From Gemmatimonadaceae bacterium (GTDB taxonomy: Bacteria; Gemmatimonadota; Gemmatimonadetes; Gemmatimonadales; Gemmatimonadaceae), in contig JAIEMN010000045.1 of the NCBI GenBank assembly GCA_019752115.1, forward strand, positions 62,001 to 126,000: DNA of 64,000 nucleotides, read 5' to 3'. Shown here one piece after another: positions 17,152-24,801 of this stretch; the stretch's first letter is position 1; each line of letters starts with the position of its first letter. The notes beneath the pieces were generated by a model. It had not been told where the DNA came from, searched no databases, and was given only the letters and a program-made list of their open reading frames with translations. The position numbers and the translations under genes are program-made.

Positions 17152-18713
17152 TCGCGACCATGATCACGCCCATGATCACCACGCTCAGAAAGGTCTGGTC
17201 GCTTTTCGGCTTTGCGGCCCTGCTGGCGCTGGCCGTGGCTTCTCCGCTCGACGCGCAGGGGCAGCCGGAGAAGTTCCCGCACGCCAAGCACGAGAAGCTC
17301 TTCCCGCAGTGCGCCGGCTGCCACGCCGGTATGACCACGGGCGAGAAGGCAAGGATGTTCCCGGACACCGCGCTCTGCGGTGAGTGCCACAATGCCCGCG
17401 ATCAGAAGAAGGTCGCCTGGCGGGCGCCGGTCCGCACGGCGAGCAATCTCAAGTTCGACCACAACGCGCACAACGATGTGGCGGCCACTGAGGGCACAAC
17501 GTGCAGCACCTGCCATGCGAGCACCGGTGGCAAATGGATGCATGTCGAGCGAGCCAAGCCCGAGCAGTGCATCAGCTGTCACTCGCACAAGGTCAGTACG
17601 CACCTGGCGGCGGACAACCGCTGCAGTACCTGTCACGTGTCGCTCCCGCAGGCCACGGGGCTCACGGTGGCGCGCATCGCGGCGTTCCCCGAGCCGGCGT
17701 CGCATGACGCCAAGGGGTTCGCGACGGCGCACGCGAACGCCGCGAAGGCCTCACCGGCACAGTGCGCGGTGTGTCATGCCAAGGAGACGTGCGCGACGTG
17801 CCATGTGAATGCGAGCGCGGTGGCGAATCGCTACCAGCTGGCCGCCGATGCACGCGTGGCGAGTCTCACGCGCGACAAGCCGTCGCGCTATGTCACGCCG
17901 GCGTCGCACACCAAGGGCGACTTCCTGGCGGCGCATGGTGGGCTGGCGCAAGCGAGCGGCGCGTCCTGCGCGACGTGTCATGCCCGCAGCAGCTGCCAGG
18001 CGTGCCACACCGGCCCGCTCGGTGGCCGCACGGTGACGGACATGCCGGTGCCCGAAGCAGGCGGGGCGAGCGGGGTGCGGCTCAACGCGACGTCGTTGCC
18101 ATGGAAGACCGTCTCCGGCGGCGCGGCCACGGCGCCGGCGATGGTCGCGAGCCGCTTTGCGATGCTCACGCCGATGCGCCCCGACAGCGTGAAGGGGACG
18201 CTCCCGAAGCAGGCGCAGGTGCATCCGGTGGGCTTTGCCCGCACGCACGGTGTGCAGGCGGCCACCGATCGCCCAAGCTGCGAAGGGTGCCACACCAAGC
18301 GCTACTGCGCGCAGTGCCACGCGGGCGAGAGCACGCGGCGCTTCCATCCGGCCAACTTCGCGGCGCGCCATGCCCCTGAAGCCTACGGTCGCGAGACGGA
18401 CTGCGCGCAGTGCCACAGCCGCGAAGTGTTCTGCCGCAGCTGTCACATGCAGCTGGGAATGACCTCCAAGGGCAAGGTCGGCGGCGGATATCACAACGGC
18501 GCGCAGATCTGGATCATCCAGCATGGCCAGGCCGCGCGGCAGGAGCTCCAGAACTGCACCAGCTGCCACCAGCAGCGCGACTGCATGCAGTGCCATTCGA
18601 ATCTGGGACGCAACATCAACCCGCACGGCCCGGGCTTCAACGCGGAGAAGGCGTGGAAGGCCAATCGACTCACGTGCCTGCGGTGTCACCTGAAAGATCC
18701 TCTGGGACGGTGA
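17148..18713 (+). CDS. Sixteen-haem periplasmic c-type cytochrome
   Basis: The 521-residue protein has a signal peptide ending near SPLDAQG and 16 CXXCH motifs: CAGCH, CGECH, CSTCH, CISCH, CSTCH, CAVCH, CATCH, CATCH, CQACH, CEGCH, CAQCH, CAQCH, CRSCH, CTSCH, CMQCH and CLRCH. Several closely spaced pairs (for example CAVCH with CATCH, and CTSCH with CMQCH, 7-8 residues apart) recall the packing of cytochrome c3/c7-type domains. A haem-free stretch lies around residues 285-360. It overlaps the barrel gene by 4 bases and is probably translated together with it, so it may be the cytochrome that docks at or enters the barrel. Confidence 0.87.
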   Translation: MIATMITPMITTLRKVWSLFGFAALLALAVASPLDAQGQPEKFPHAKHEKLFPQCAGCHAGMTTGEKARMFPDTALCGECHNARDQKKVAWRAPVRTASNLKFDHNAHNDVAATEGTTCSTCHASTGGKWMHVERAKPEQCISCHSHKVSTHLAADNRCSTCHVSLPQATGLTVARIAAFPEPASHDAKGFATAHANAAKASPAQCAVCHAKETCATCHVNASAVANRYQLAADARVASLTRDKPSRYVTPASHTKGDFLAAHGGLAQASGASCATCHARSSCQACHTGPLGGRTVTDMPVPEAGGASGVRLNATSLPWKTVSGGAATAPAMVASRFAMLTPMRPDSVKGTLPKQAQVHPVGFARTHGVQAATDRPSCEGCHTKRYCAQCHAGESTRRFHPANFAARHAPEAYGRETDCAQCHSREVFCRSCHMQLGMTSKGKVGGGYHNGAQIWIIQHGQAARQELQNCTSCHQQRDCMQCHSNLGRNINPHGPGFNAEKAWKANRLTCLRCHLKDPLGR

Positions 18714-18720
18714 GGACACG

Positions 18721-19185
18721 ATGACCATCACCCTGCGTACTGCCGCGAGCCTGACTGCGCTCGCTTTCCTTGGCGCCTGTGCGGGCCCTGACACACCGAA
18801 CACGCTGCCGCTTGGCGCGGGCGGTTCGTCAGGGGCGTCGTCGCCCAAGCTGCCGCTGGCCGTCATGGCCGCGCTCAACTCAGGCAACAGCGCGATGCGT
18901 GCCGACGATTATCCGCGCGCCATTGCCCAATACCGTGCCGCCACCGCCGGCGCCCCCGATCACCCCGCGCCCTGGTTCGGCCTCTACATGGCGGCGAAGG
19001 AAGCCAACAACGTCGCACTCGCCGACAGCGCGATGGTCGTCGTACGGCGCCTCACCGCCGACTCGTCCGTGCTCCCCGCCCACAAGGAAGTTGCCGACGC
19101 CGCGATGCCGCCGCATGCGGGGCCGGTTATGCCGGCGGGGCACCCGGCTACGGGGAAGGATGGGGGACCGGTGGGGAAACCTTAG
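18721..19185 (+). CDS. Small lipoprotein with a TPR-like segment
   Basis: The 154-residue protein has a lipoprotein signal ending LGAC (Cys20). A Gly/Ser linker leads to a helix pair NSGNSAMRADDYPRAIAQY and PAPWFGLYMAAKEANNVAL, which looks like one or two tetratricopeptide repeats. The tail is rich in Pro, Gly and His. It starts 7 bp after the 16-haem gene and ends the cluster. A scaffold or assembly role for the cytochrome complex is a guess from position. Confidence 0.65.
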   Translation: MTITLRTAASLTALAFLGACAGPDTPNTLPLGAGGSSGASSPKLPLAVMAALNSGNSAMRADDYPRAIAQYRAATAGAPDHPAPWFGLYMAAKEANNVALADSAMVVVRRLTADSSVLPAHKEVADAAMPPHAGPVMPAGHPATGKDGGPVGKP

Positions 19186-19186
19186 G

Positions 19187-19305
19187 GCGTATACGAACAG
19201 CGTATACCAACGGCGTATACATGTTCGGGACGAGCGGCTCACCGCGGTTCCCGAACACGTATACGCCTTTCGTATACGCCTCACGTATACGCCTCATGTA
19301 TACGC
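19187..19305. repeat. Array of seven GTATAC boxes at 13-bp period, forming a long hairpin
   Basis: Three GCGTATAC boxes start at 19187, 19200 and 19213. Four GTATACGC boxes, their reverse complement, start at 19259, 19272, 19285 and 19298. Spacing is exactly 13 bp within each group. Between them GTTCGGGA (19223-19230) pairs with TCCCGAAC (19249-19256) around an 18-base loop. All three left boxes pair with the first three right boxes in one register, giving a 106-base stem-loop with regular mismatched blocks. It starts right after the stop of the lipoprotein gene. It may be a terminator, a protein-binding array, or a repeat-derived element. Confidence 0.85.
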
Positions 19306-19522
19306 GTTTGGCTTCCACCGTTCCTACCCACCCGTCGGGCAATCTCGGACACCCGCCTGCCGCATTCCCCCATAGGCGACCGTGCGTCCGAACCCAACCT
19401 TGCACTGTCACACACAAGCGGACCATCCCCTCCGGTGCTGACACTCCTCCCAGCAGTTCCCCACTCCCCGGCTCCGGCCGCCCCTTAGAAAAGCGGCCGC
19501 CCCTACCCCCGTAGGAGGCCTG
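19306..19522 (+). promoter_or_regulatory. Leader of the hydrogenase operon
   Basis: This 217-bp stretch, with the hairpin array before it, makes a 337-bp gap without a gene. It is C-rich on the plus strand and holds no convincing reading frame. A strong ribosome site AGGAGG (19513-19518) lies 4 bases before the ATG of the hydrogenase small subunit. I could not place a sigma-70 or sigma-54 promoter with confidence. Confidence 0.4.
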
Positions 19523-20677
19523 ATGTACAATCCCACCCAACTGCCCTGGCGCAAAGACGAGTCCCTCGTCGAATACCTCGAACAGACCGGGGTGCCACGG
19601 CGGGATTTTCTGAAGTTCTGCGCGGAAATGGCGGTGATGCTCGGGCTCGCCTCGGCGATGACCCCGAAGATTGCGAAGGCGTTGGCCTCCATCAAACGCC
19701 CGCCCGTGGTGTGGCTGTCGCTCCAGGAATGCACCGGCTGCGTCGAGTCGATCCTCCGCTCGTCGACGCCCTCGATCGGTGACCTGCTGCTTGACACGAT
19801 CTCGCTCGACTTCCAGGAGAACCTGATGGCCGCCGCCGGCTTTGCCGCCGAGAAGGCGCTCAAGGATTCGATGGAAGCCAACAAGGGCAAGTACATCCTC
19901 GTCGTCACCGGGTCGATCCCGCGCAATGAAGGCGGGATCTACACCACGATCGCCGGTCGCACGGCCGAAGATCATCTCAAGGAAGCGGCCGCTGGCGCCG
20001 CCGCCATTGTCGCCGTGGGCGCCTGCGCGCACTGGGGCAATGTGCAGGCCGCGAAGCCGAATCCCACCGGCGCGGTGGGCGTGCGCGACATCATCACCGA
20101 CAAGCCGGTCGTGAACATCGCCGGCTGCCCGCCGATCGCCGATGTGATCACGGCAACGCTCGTGCATGTGCTCACCTTCGGGAAGATCCCCGAACTCGAT
20201 CGCGAAGGGCGGCCCAAGTTCGCCTACGGCGCGAAGATTCACGATCAGTGCCCGCGTCGCGCCAACTACGACGCCGGCCAGTTCGTGGAGAAGTTCGACG
20301 ATGAAGCGGCGCGCAACGGCTACTGCCTCTATCACGTCGGCTGCAAGGGCCCCGAGACGTTCTCGCCGTGCCCGATTTTCATGTGGAACAACAAGGAGAG
20401 CTGGCCCATCGGCGCCGGGCATCCGTGCATTGGCTGCACCGAACCGCACTTCTGGGACACGATGACGCCGTTCTACAATCGCCTGCCGAACACCGCGGGC
20501 ATTCCGGTGGAACGCACGGCCGACATCGTAGGTGGCGTCATGACCGCGGCCGCCGTGGGCGGCATCGCCCTCCACGCCGCCGCGACGACCGCGTCGCGCA
20601 TGGGCAAGAAGCAGCTCCCCGTGCACCCGCAGCATGGTGGGTCCGGTCAGGGCGGCAACTCTCCGACTTCCAACTGA
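19523..20677 (+). CDS. hupS: [NiFe] hydrogenase small subunit (group 1, membrane-bound)
   Basis: The small subunit carries electrons from the NiFe site through three Fe-S clusters. The 384-residue protein has a Tat signal (VPRRDFLKF, Arg26-Arg27). The proximal [4Fe-4S] ligands are in ECTGCVES (Cys70, Cys73), VGACAHWG and IAGCPPIAD. Medial and distal cluster ligands lie in YCLYHVGCKG, FSPCPIFMWN and GHPCIGCTEP. A C-terminal span (residues about 340-360) would anchor it in the membrane, facing the periplasm. The proximal motif has Gly where oxygen-tolerant enzymes have a supernumerary Cys (CTCC). Next to it lie the large subunit and a cytochrome b. Confidence 0.95.
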   Translation: MYNPTQLPWRKDESLVEYLEQTGVPRRDFLKFCAEMAVMLGLASAMTPKIAKALASIKRPPVVWLSLQECTGCVESILRSSTPSIGDLLLDTISLDFQENLMAAAGFAAEKALKDSMEANKGKYILVVTGSIPRNEGGIYTTIAGRTAEDHLKEAAAGAAAIVAVGACAHWGNVQAAKPNPTGAVGVRDIITDKPVVNIAGCPPIADVITATLVHVLTFGKIPELDREGRPKFAYGAKIHDQCPRRANYDAGQFVEKFDDEAARNGYCLYHVGCKGPETFSPCPIFMWNNKESWPIGAGHPCIGCTEPHFWDTMTPFYNRLPNTAGIPVERTADIVGGVMTAAAVGGIALHAAATTASRMGKKQLPVHPQHGGSGQGGNSPTSN

Positions 20678-20688
20678 GGATCTGAACC

Positions 20689-22398
20689 ATGGCGGTAACC
20701 AAGTTGGTGGTCGACCCGATCACCCGTATCGAAGGCCATCTTCGCATCGAAGTGCAGGCGGAGAACGGCAAGATCAACAACGCGTGGGCCAGTGCGACGC
20801 AGTTCCGCGGGCTTGAGCTCGTGCTCAAGGGCCGTGATCCGCGCGACGCCTGGGCCTTTGCGCAGCGTATCTGCGGCGTGTGCACGGTCGTGCACGCGGT
20901 CGCGTCGCTCCGCTCGGTCGAGAACGCGCTCGACATCAAGATCCCGGCGCAGGCGCATCTGATTCGCAACCTGATGCTGGGCATGCAGTACATCCACGAC
21001 CACGTCGTGCACTTCTACCATCTCCACGCGCTCGACTGGGTGGATGTGGTGAGCGCGCTCAAGGCGGATGCGGTGGCCGCCGAGAAGATCGCGAAGGGCA
21101 TGTCCGATTGGCCGAACAACAATGCGGTGCGCTTCAAAGCGGTGCAGGATCGCGTCGCCGGCTTCGTGCAGAGTGGCCAGCTGGGCATCTTCACGAACGG
21201 CTACTGGGGCCATCCGGCCTACAAGCTTCCGCCCGAAGTGAACCTCATTGCGGTGTCGCACTACCTCGAGGCGCTCGACTGGCAGCGCGATGTGGTGGCA
21301 CTCCACGCGGTGTTCGGTGGCAAGAATCCGCACCCGAACTTCATCGTGGGCGGCATGGCGTCGCCGATCAATCTGGAAGCGCGCGCCACGATCAACGCCG
21401 ACAAGCTGACCGATGTGAACGCGCTCATCAAGCGCGCGCAGGAATTCGTGGAGAAGGTGTACTGGCCCGATCTGGTGGCCATCGCCGGCTTCTACAAAGA
21501 CTGGGCGGCGATCGGTGGCGGCACCGGCAACTATCTCTGCTACGGCGACCTCCCGAAGACCCCGAACGGCGACGACTTCTACTTCCCGAAGGGCGTCGTG
21601 ATGAACAAGGACCTGTCGAAACTGGTGCCGTTCGATCAGGCCGGTGTCACCGAGCAGATCCACAGCTCGTGGTACGAGTACAGCGGCGGCAACGATTCTG
21701 CGTTGCACCCGTGGGATGGCGAAACGAAGGCAAGCTACACCGGCCCGAAGGCGCCCTATGAATACCTGCAAGATGAGAAGAAGTACTCGTTCATGAAGTC
21801 GCCGCGCTACAACGGCAAGCCCATGGAAGTCGGCCCGCTCGCGCGCATGCTCGTGGGCTACGCCGCCGGCCAGAAGGACATCAAGGCCATTGTAGACACG
21901 ACGCTCAAGGCGCTCAATGTGGGCCCCGAGGCGCTCTTCTCGACGCTCGGCCGGACCGCGGCGCGCGGCATGGAGTCGCTACTGTACGCCAAGCTGATGC
22001 GCGAGTGGTATGACGATCTCGTGACCCGCGTAAAGGGTGGCGACACCACCACGCACAACGGCGAGAAGTGGGACCCGAGCACGTGGCCGAAGGAAGCCAA
22101 GGGCTTCGGCTATCTCGAGGCACCGCGTGGCGCGCTGGGCCACTGGGTCAACATCAAGGACGGCAAGATCGAAAACTATCAGGCCGTCGTGCCGAGCACG
22201 TGGAACTGCTCGCCGCGTGACAAGGACGGCGTGATGGGGCCGTACGAAGCGGCACTCGTGGACAACCATCCGCTGGCCGATCCGGAACGTCCGATCGAGA
22301 TCCTGCGCACCATTCACTCGTTCGATCCGTGCCTCGCCTGCGGCGTGCACGTGCTCGACGCCACCGGCCGCGAGATCACTCAGGTCAAGGTGCAATAA
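20689..22398 (+). CDS. hupL: [NiFe] hydrogenase large subunit
   Basis: This is the catalytic subunit of uptake hydrogenase, oxidising H2 at a NiFe(CN)2CO site. The 569-residue protein has the N-terminal ligand motif RICGVC (Cys62, Cys65) with DPITRIEGH before it. The C-terminal motif is DPCLACGVH (Cys548, Cys551). Cleavage after His554 by the maturation protease would remove a 15-residue peptide beginning VLDATG. All four NiFe-ligand cysteines are present, so the enzyme should be active. It lies 11 bp after the small subunit gene. Confidence 0.96.
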   Translation: MAVTKLVVDPITRIEGHLRIEVQAENGKINNAWASATQFRGLELVLKGRDPRDAWAFAQRICGVCTVVHAVASLRSVENALDIKIPAQAHLIRNLMLGMQYIHDHVVHFYHLHALDWVDVVSALKADAVAAEKIAKGMSDWPNNNAVRFKAVQDRVAGFVQSGQLGIFTNGYWGHPAYKLPPEVNLIAVSHYLEALDWQRDVVALHAVFGGKNPHPNFIVGGMASPINLEARATINADKLTDVNALIKRAQEFVEKVYWPDLVAIAGFYKDWAAIGGGTGNYLCYGDLPKTPNGDDFYFPKGVVMNKDLSKLVPFDQAGVTEQIHSSWYEYSGGNDSALHPWDGETKASYTGPKAPYEYLQDEKKYSFMKSPRYNGKPMEVGPLARMLVGYAAGQKDIKAIVDTTLKALNVGPEALFSTLGRTAARGMESLLYAKLMREWYDDLVTRVKGGDTTTHNGEKWDPSTWPKEAKGFGYLEAPRGALGHWVNIKDGKIENYQAVVPSTWNCSPRDKDGVMGPYEAALVDNHPLADPERPIEILRTIHSFDPCLACGVHVLDATGREITQVKVQ

Positions 22399-22400
22399 CC

Positions 22401-23195
22401 ATGGCGCCGACCATTCAACCCCATGCGGGGCCGCACCGGACGCTCGAACCGCCGGTCGCCCCAGATGCGCCCATCGGCCGGTTGCTTCAGCATCCGGTGC
22501 CACCGGGTCAAGGTGAGTACGAGTGGATCTACCTGTGGCAGTTGCCGCTCCGCATGATGCACTGGGCGGCGGCGGTGAGCATCGTGACGCTGGTGATCAC
22601 CGGCTTCTGGATTGGCCGCCCGTACTTCATGGGCAGTGCGCAGAGCACCAGCACGTTCGGAACACAATACATGCGGCTCGGTCACTTCCTGGCCGGCATG
22701 CTCCTCACGGTGACCGGGATCGTGCGCCTGTACTGGCTGGTGGCGGGCAACCGGTTCGAGCGCTTCCCGGCGCTCTTCCCGGTGCGGCCGCGTGACCTCA
22801 AGAACCTCGTGAAGCAGGCGCGGTTCTACCTGTTCATGCCGCCGAAGCACATGCCTGAGTACATCGGCCACAACCCGATGGCGCAGGTGAGCTATACCAC
22901 GGTGTATCTCGCGGCCGCCCTCATGGTACTCACGGGCTTTGCGCTCTACACCACCACGCATCCGAACGGCTGGATGTACGGCGTGTTCTATCCGATCACG
23001 ACGTTCCTGGGTGGCCTGCAGAACGTGCGCCTCGTGCATCATGTGGCCACATGGTTCTTCCTGATCTTTACACCGGCCCACGTGTATCTCGCGATGCGCG
23101 CCGACGTGATCGAACGAGGCGGCGGGATCTCGCAGATCATCAGCGGCGGCAAATTCGTGCCGATTCACGAAGACTTTGAAGACGCTGAGGGCTGA
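22401..23195 (+). CDS. hupC: Hydrogenase b-type cytochrome subunit
   Basis: From ATG 22401 the protein has 264 residues and four predicted spans. The family start YEWIYLWQLPLRMMHWAA carries a likely haem-ligand His, and further candidates sit in MRLGHFLAGM and RLVHHVATWFF. It passes electrons from the small subunit to the quinone pool. The start at 22401 is just after the large-subunit stop; the open frame extends upstream to 22329, but that would overlap hupL. A Pro-rich tail of about 40 residues precedes the first span. Confidence 0.92.
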   Translation: MAPTIQPHAGPHRTLEPPVAPDAPIGRLLQHPVPPGQGEYEWIYLWQLPLRMMHWAAAVSIVTLVITGFWIGRPYFMGSAQSTSTFGTQYMRLGHFLAGMLLTVTGIVRLYWLVAGNRFERFPALFPVRPRDLKNLVKQARFYLFMPPKHMPEYIGHNPMAQVSYTTVYLAAALMVLTGFALYTTTHPNGWMYGVFYPITTFLGGLQNVRLVHHVATWFFLIFTPAHVYLAMRADVIERGGGISQIISGGKFVPIHEDFEDAEG

Positions 23196-23200
23196 CGGAC

Positions 23201-23782
23201 ATGCTGTCATTCGGACCACGCGGAACCGGTACCGCCATCCTGGGTCTGGGCAACCCGCTCCTCGCCGACGACGCCCTCGGGCTCGTCGCGCTGGAGCGGC
23301 TGCGGGACCAGTACGAGCTCGATGATGCCATCTCGATTCACGACGGTGGCACCTGGGGCATGCAGCTGATGCCCATGATCGAAGACTCGGCGCGCGTGCT
23401 CTTCCTCGATGCCATCGACAAGGGCGAGGCGCCGGGCACGGTGATCCGGCTCGAGGGCGAGGCGATTCCGGCCACGCTCGCAAACATGATCTCGCCGCAC
23501 CAGCTGGATCTGCGCGAAGTGCTGGCCATGACGCGGCTGCGGGGGACGTTCCCCGAAGACGCCGTCGCCCTGGGCGTGCAGCCGGAAACCACGATCACCC
23601 GCGTCGCGCTGTCGGCCAGTGTGGCGGCGCGCGTGGATGACGTGGTGCAGGCGGCCGTAGCCCAGCTCGAAGCGTGGGGCCACACGGTACGGCGGCGGGA
23701 CCCGGCGGAAGCCGACGCGGCGGCACGCGCGCGGTCGGCGATGGTGACCGGCGGGATCGCCGACGTTCTCATGTCGGCGTAA
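23201..23782 (+). CDS. hupD: Hydrogenase maturation endopeptidase (HyaD/HybD type)
   Basis: The protease trims the C-terminus of the large subunit after nickel insertion. The 193-residue protein has the family motifs LGLGNPLLADDALG (Asp nickel-probe region), FLDAID and MISPHQLDLREVL (the His used in Ni sensing). A charged tail of about 30 residues extends beyond the usual 160-residue family length. It sits 5 bp after hupC. Confidence 0.92.
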   Translation: MLSFGPRGTGTAILGLGNPLLADDALGLVALERLRDQYELDDAISIHDGGTWGMQLMPMIEDSARVLFLDAIDKGEAPGTVIRLEGEAIPATLANMISPHQLDLREVLAMTRLRGTFPEDAVALGVQPETTITRVALSASVAARVDDVVQAAVAQLEAWGHTVRRRDPAEADAAARARSAMVTGGIADVLMSA

Positions 23783-23801
23783 CGGGAGGCTCGGGGGCAT
23801 C

Positions 23802-24110
23802 ATGCATGAACTGAGTCTGGCCCTCGAGATCGCCCGAGTGTTGGAAACGACGATCCCCGCGCCGCAGCTCCCCCAGATCATCACGGTGAATCTGGAGGTG
23901 GGCGAAGACGCGGGGATCGAGATGGCCAACCTGCAATTCTGCCTGGACGCGTTGTTGGGCCAGCCGCCGTTTGCCGGCGCCACCGTGACGGTGACGTCGG
24001 TGGCCGGCGGCAATTTGCGCGTGGGCTATCTGGAGTTGGACGACGAACGAACGGGCGCCGCAGTGGGCGCGCAACCGCACGAGGCGAACGATGGCAGTTC
24101 GGCGCATTGA
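23802..24110 (+). CDS. hypA: HypA-like nickel metallochaperone lacking the zinc-binding cysteines
   Basis: HypA delivers nickel to the hydrogenase large subunit with HypB. The 102-residue protein starts MHELSLALEIA, keeping the Met1-His2-Glu3 nickel site, and has the family strand NLQFCLDALL (only Cys47). The zinc domain with two CxxC motifs, expected around residues 70-95, is absent; the segment instead reads SVAGGNLRVGYLELDDERTG. The gene is complete, has a ribosome site (GGGAGG) and overlaps hypB by 20 bp, so this is not a sequencing truncation at the end. Zinc-linked structural control must be lost or replaced. Confidence 0.8.
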   Translation: MHELSLALEIARVLETTIPAPQLPQIITVNLEVGEDAGIEMANLQFCLDALLGQPPFAGATVTVTSVAGGNLRVGYLELDDERTGAAVGAQPHEANDGSSAH

Positions 24111-24801
24111 AGTCCGCGAGCGGGTCATGGCCCGCAACGATGAACTGGCGAACGTGGTGCGCGGTCGCCTTGACGCCGCCGGCGTCGCCGCGTTCAACCT
24201 CGTCTCGTCCCCGGGCGCCGGAAAGACGACGCTGCTCGAGCGCACCCTCGATGACATCGGCGCACGGATGCGCATGGCCATCGTGACCGGCGACGTGCAG
24301 ACGGAGAACGACGCCGACCGCCTGGCGTCGCACACGGATCAGCTGGTGCAGGCCGTCGTGACGAACGGCGGCTGCCATCTGGATGCCCTGCAGGTCACCG
24401 ATGCCCTCGAGGCGGTGGATATTTCGGACCTCGATCTGCTGATTCTGGAGAACGTCGGCAATCTGGTGTGCCCGGCGAGCTGGGATCTGGGGGAGCGGCA
24501 TCGCATTACGCTCTGCTCGGTGACCGAGGGCGAGGACAAGCCCCTCAAGTATCCGAAGGCGTTCGCACAGGCGGAGCTGGTGCTGCTCACGAAAGTGGAC
24601 CTGTTGCCGTATCTCAAGCTTGACATTGCGAAGCTGGAAGCGAATGTGCGGAAGGTCAGCCCGAACGCTCGCATTCTGCGCGTCTCAGCGGACTCCGGCG
24701 AAGGGATGACCGACTGGTATGCCTATCTCGAGGCAGCCGCCAACGCCGCACGGGCCCGACAGGGCGACGCTCACTTTGCAGACCTCCCCGCTTCCGTTTG
24801 A
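24091..24801 (+). CDS. hypB: Hydrogenase nickel-incorporation GTPase HypB
   Basis: The 236-residue P-loop GTPase has SSPGAGKTTLLE (about residues 39-50), the metal-site segment NGGCHLDA, ILENVGNLVCPASWDLGE, and the guanine-specificity motif LLTKVDLLPY. It lacks the N-terminal CxxCGC and poly-His nickel stores seen in some HypB proteins. It overlaps hypA by 20 bp and the UbiD-like gene by about 26 bp. Genes hypC, hypD, hypE and hypF are not in this window and must lie elsewhere if the enzyme is matured. Confidence 0.93.
   Translation: MAVRRIEVRERVMARNDELANVVRGRLDAAGVAAFNLVSSPGAGKTTLLERTLDDIGARMRMAIVTGDVQTENDADRLASHTDQLVQAVVTNGGCHLDALQVTDALEAVDISDLDLLILENVGNLVCPASWDLGERHRITLCSVTEGEDKPLKYPKAFAQAELVLLTKVDLLPYLKLDIAKLEANVRKVSPNARILRVSADSGEGMTDWYAYLEAAANAARARQGDAHFADLPASV

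Noticed and set aside
19187-19305. Iterons of a replication origin
   Set aside because: The 13-bp period suggested iterons, but there is no replication initiator gene nearby, no DnaA boxes, and the boxes are arranged as a hairpin.
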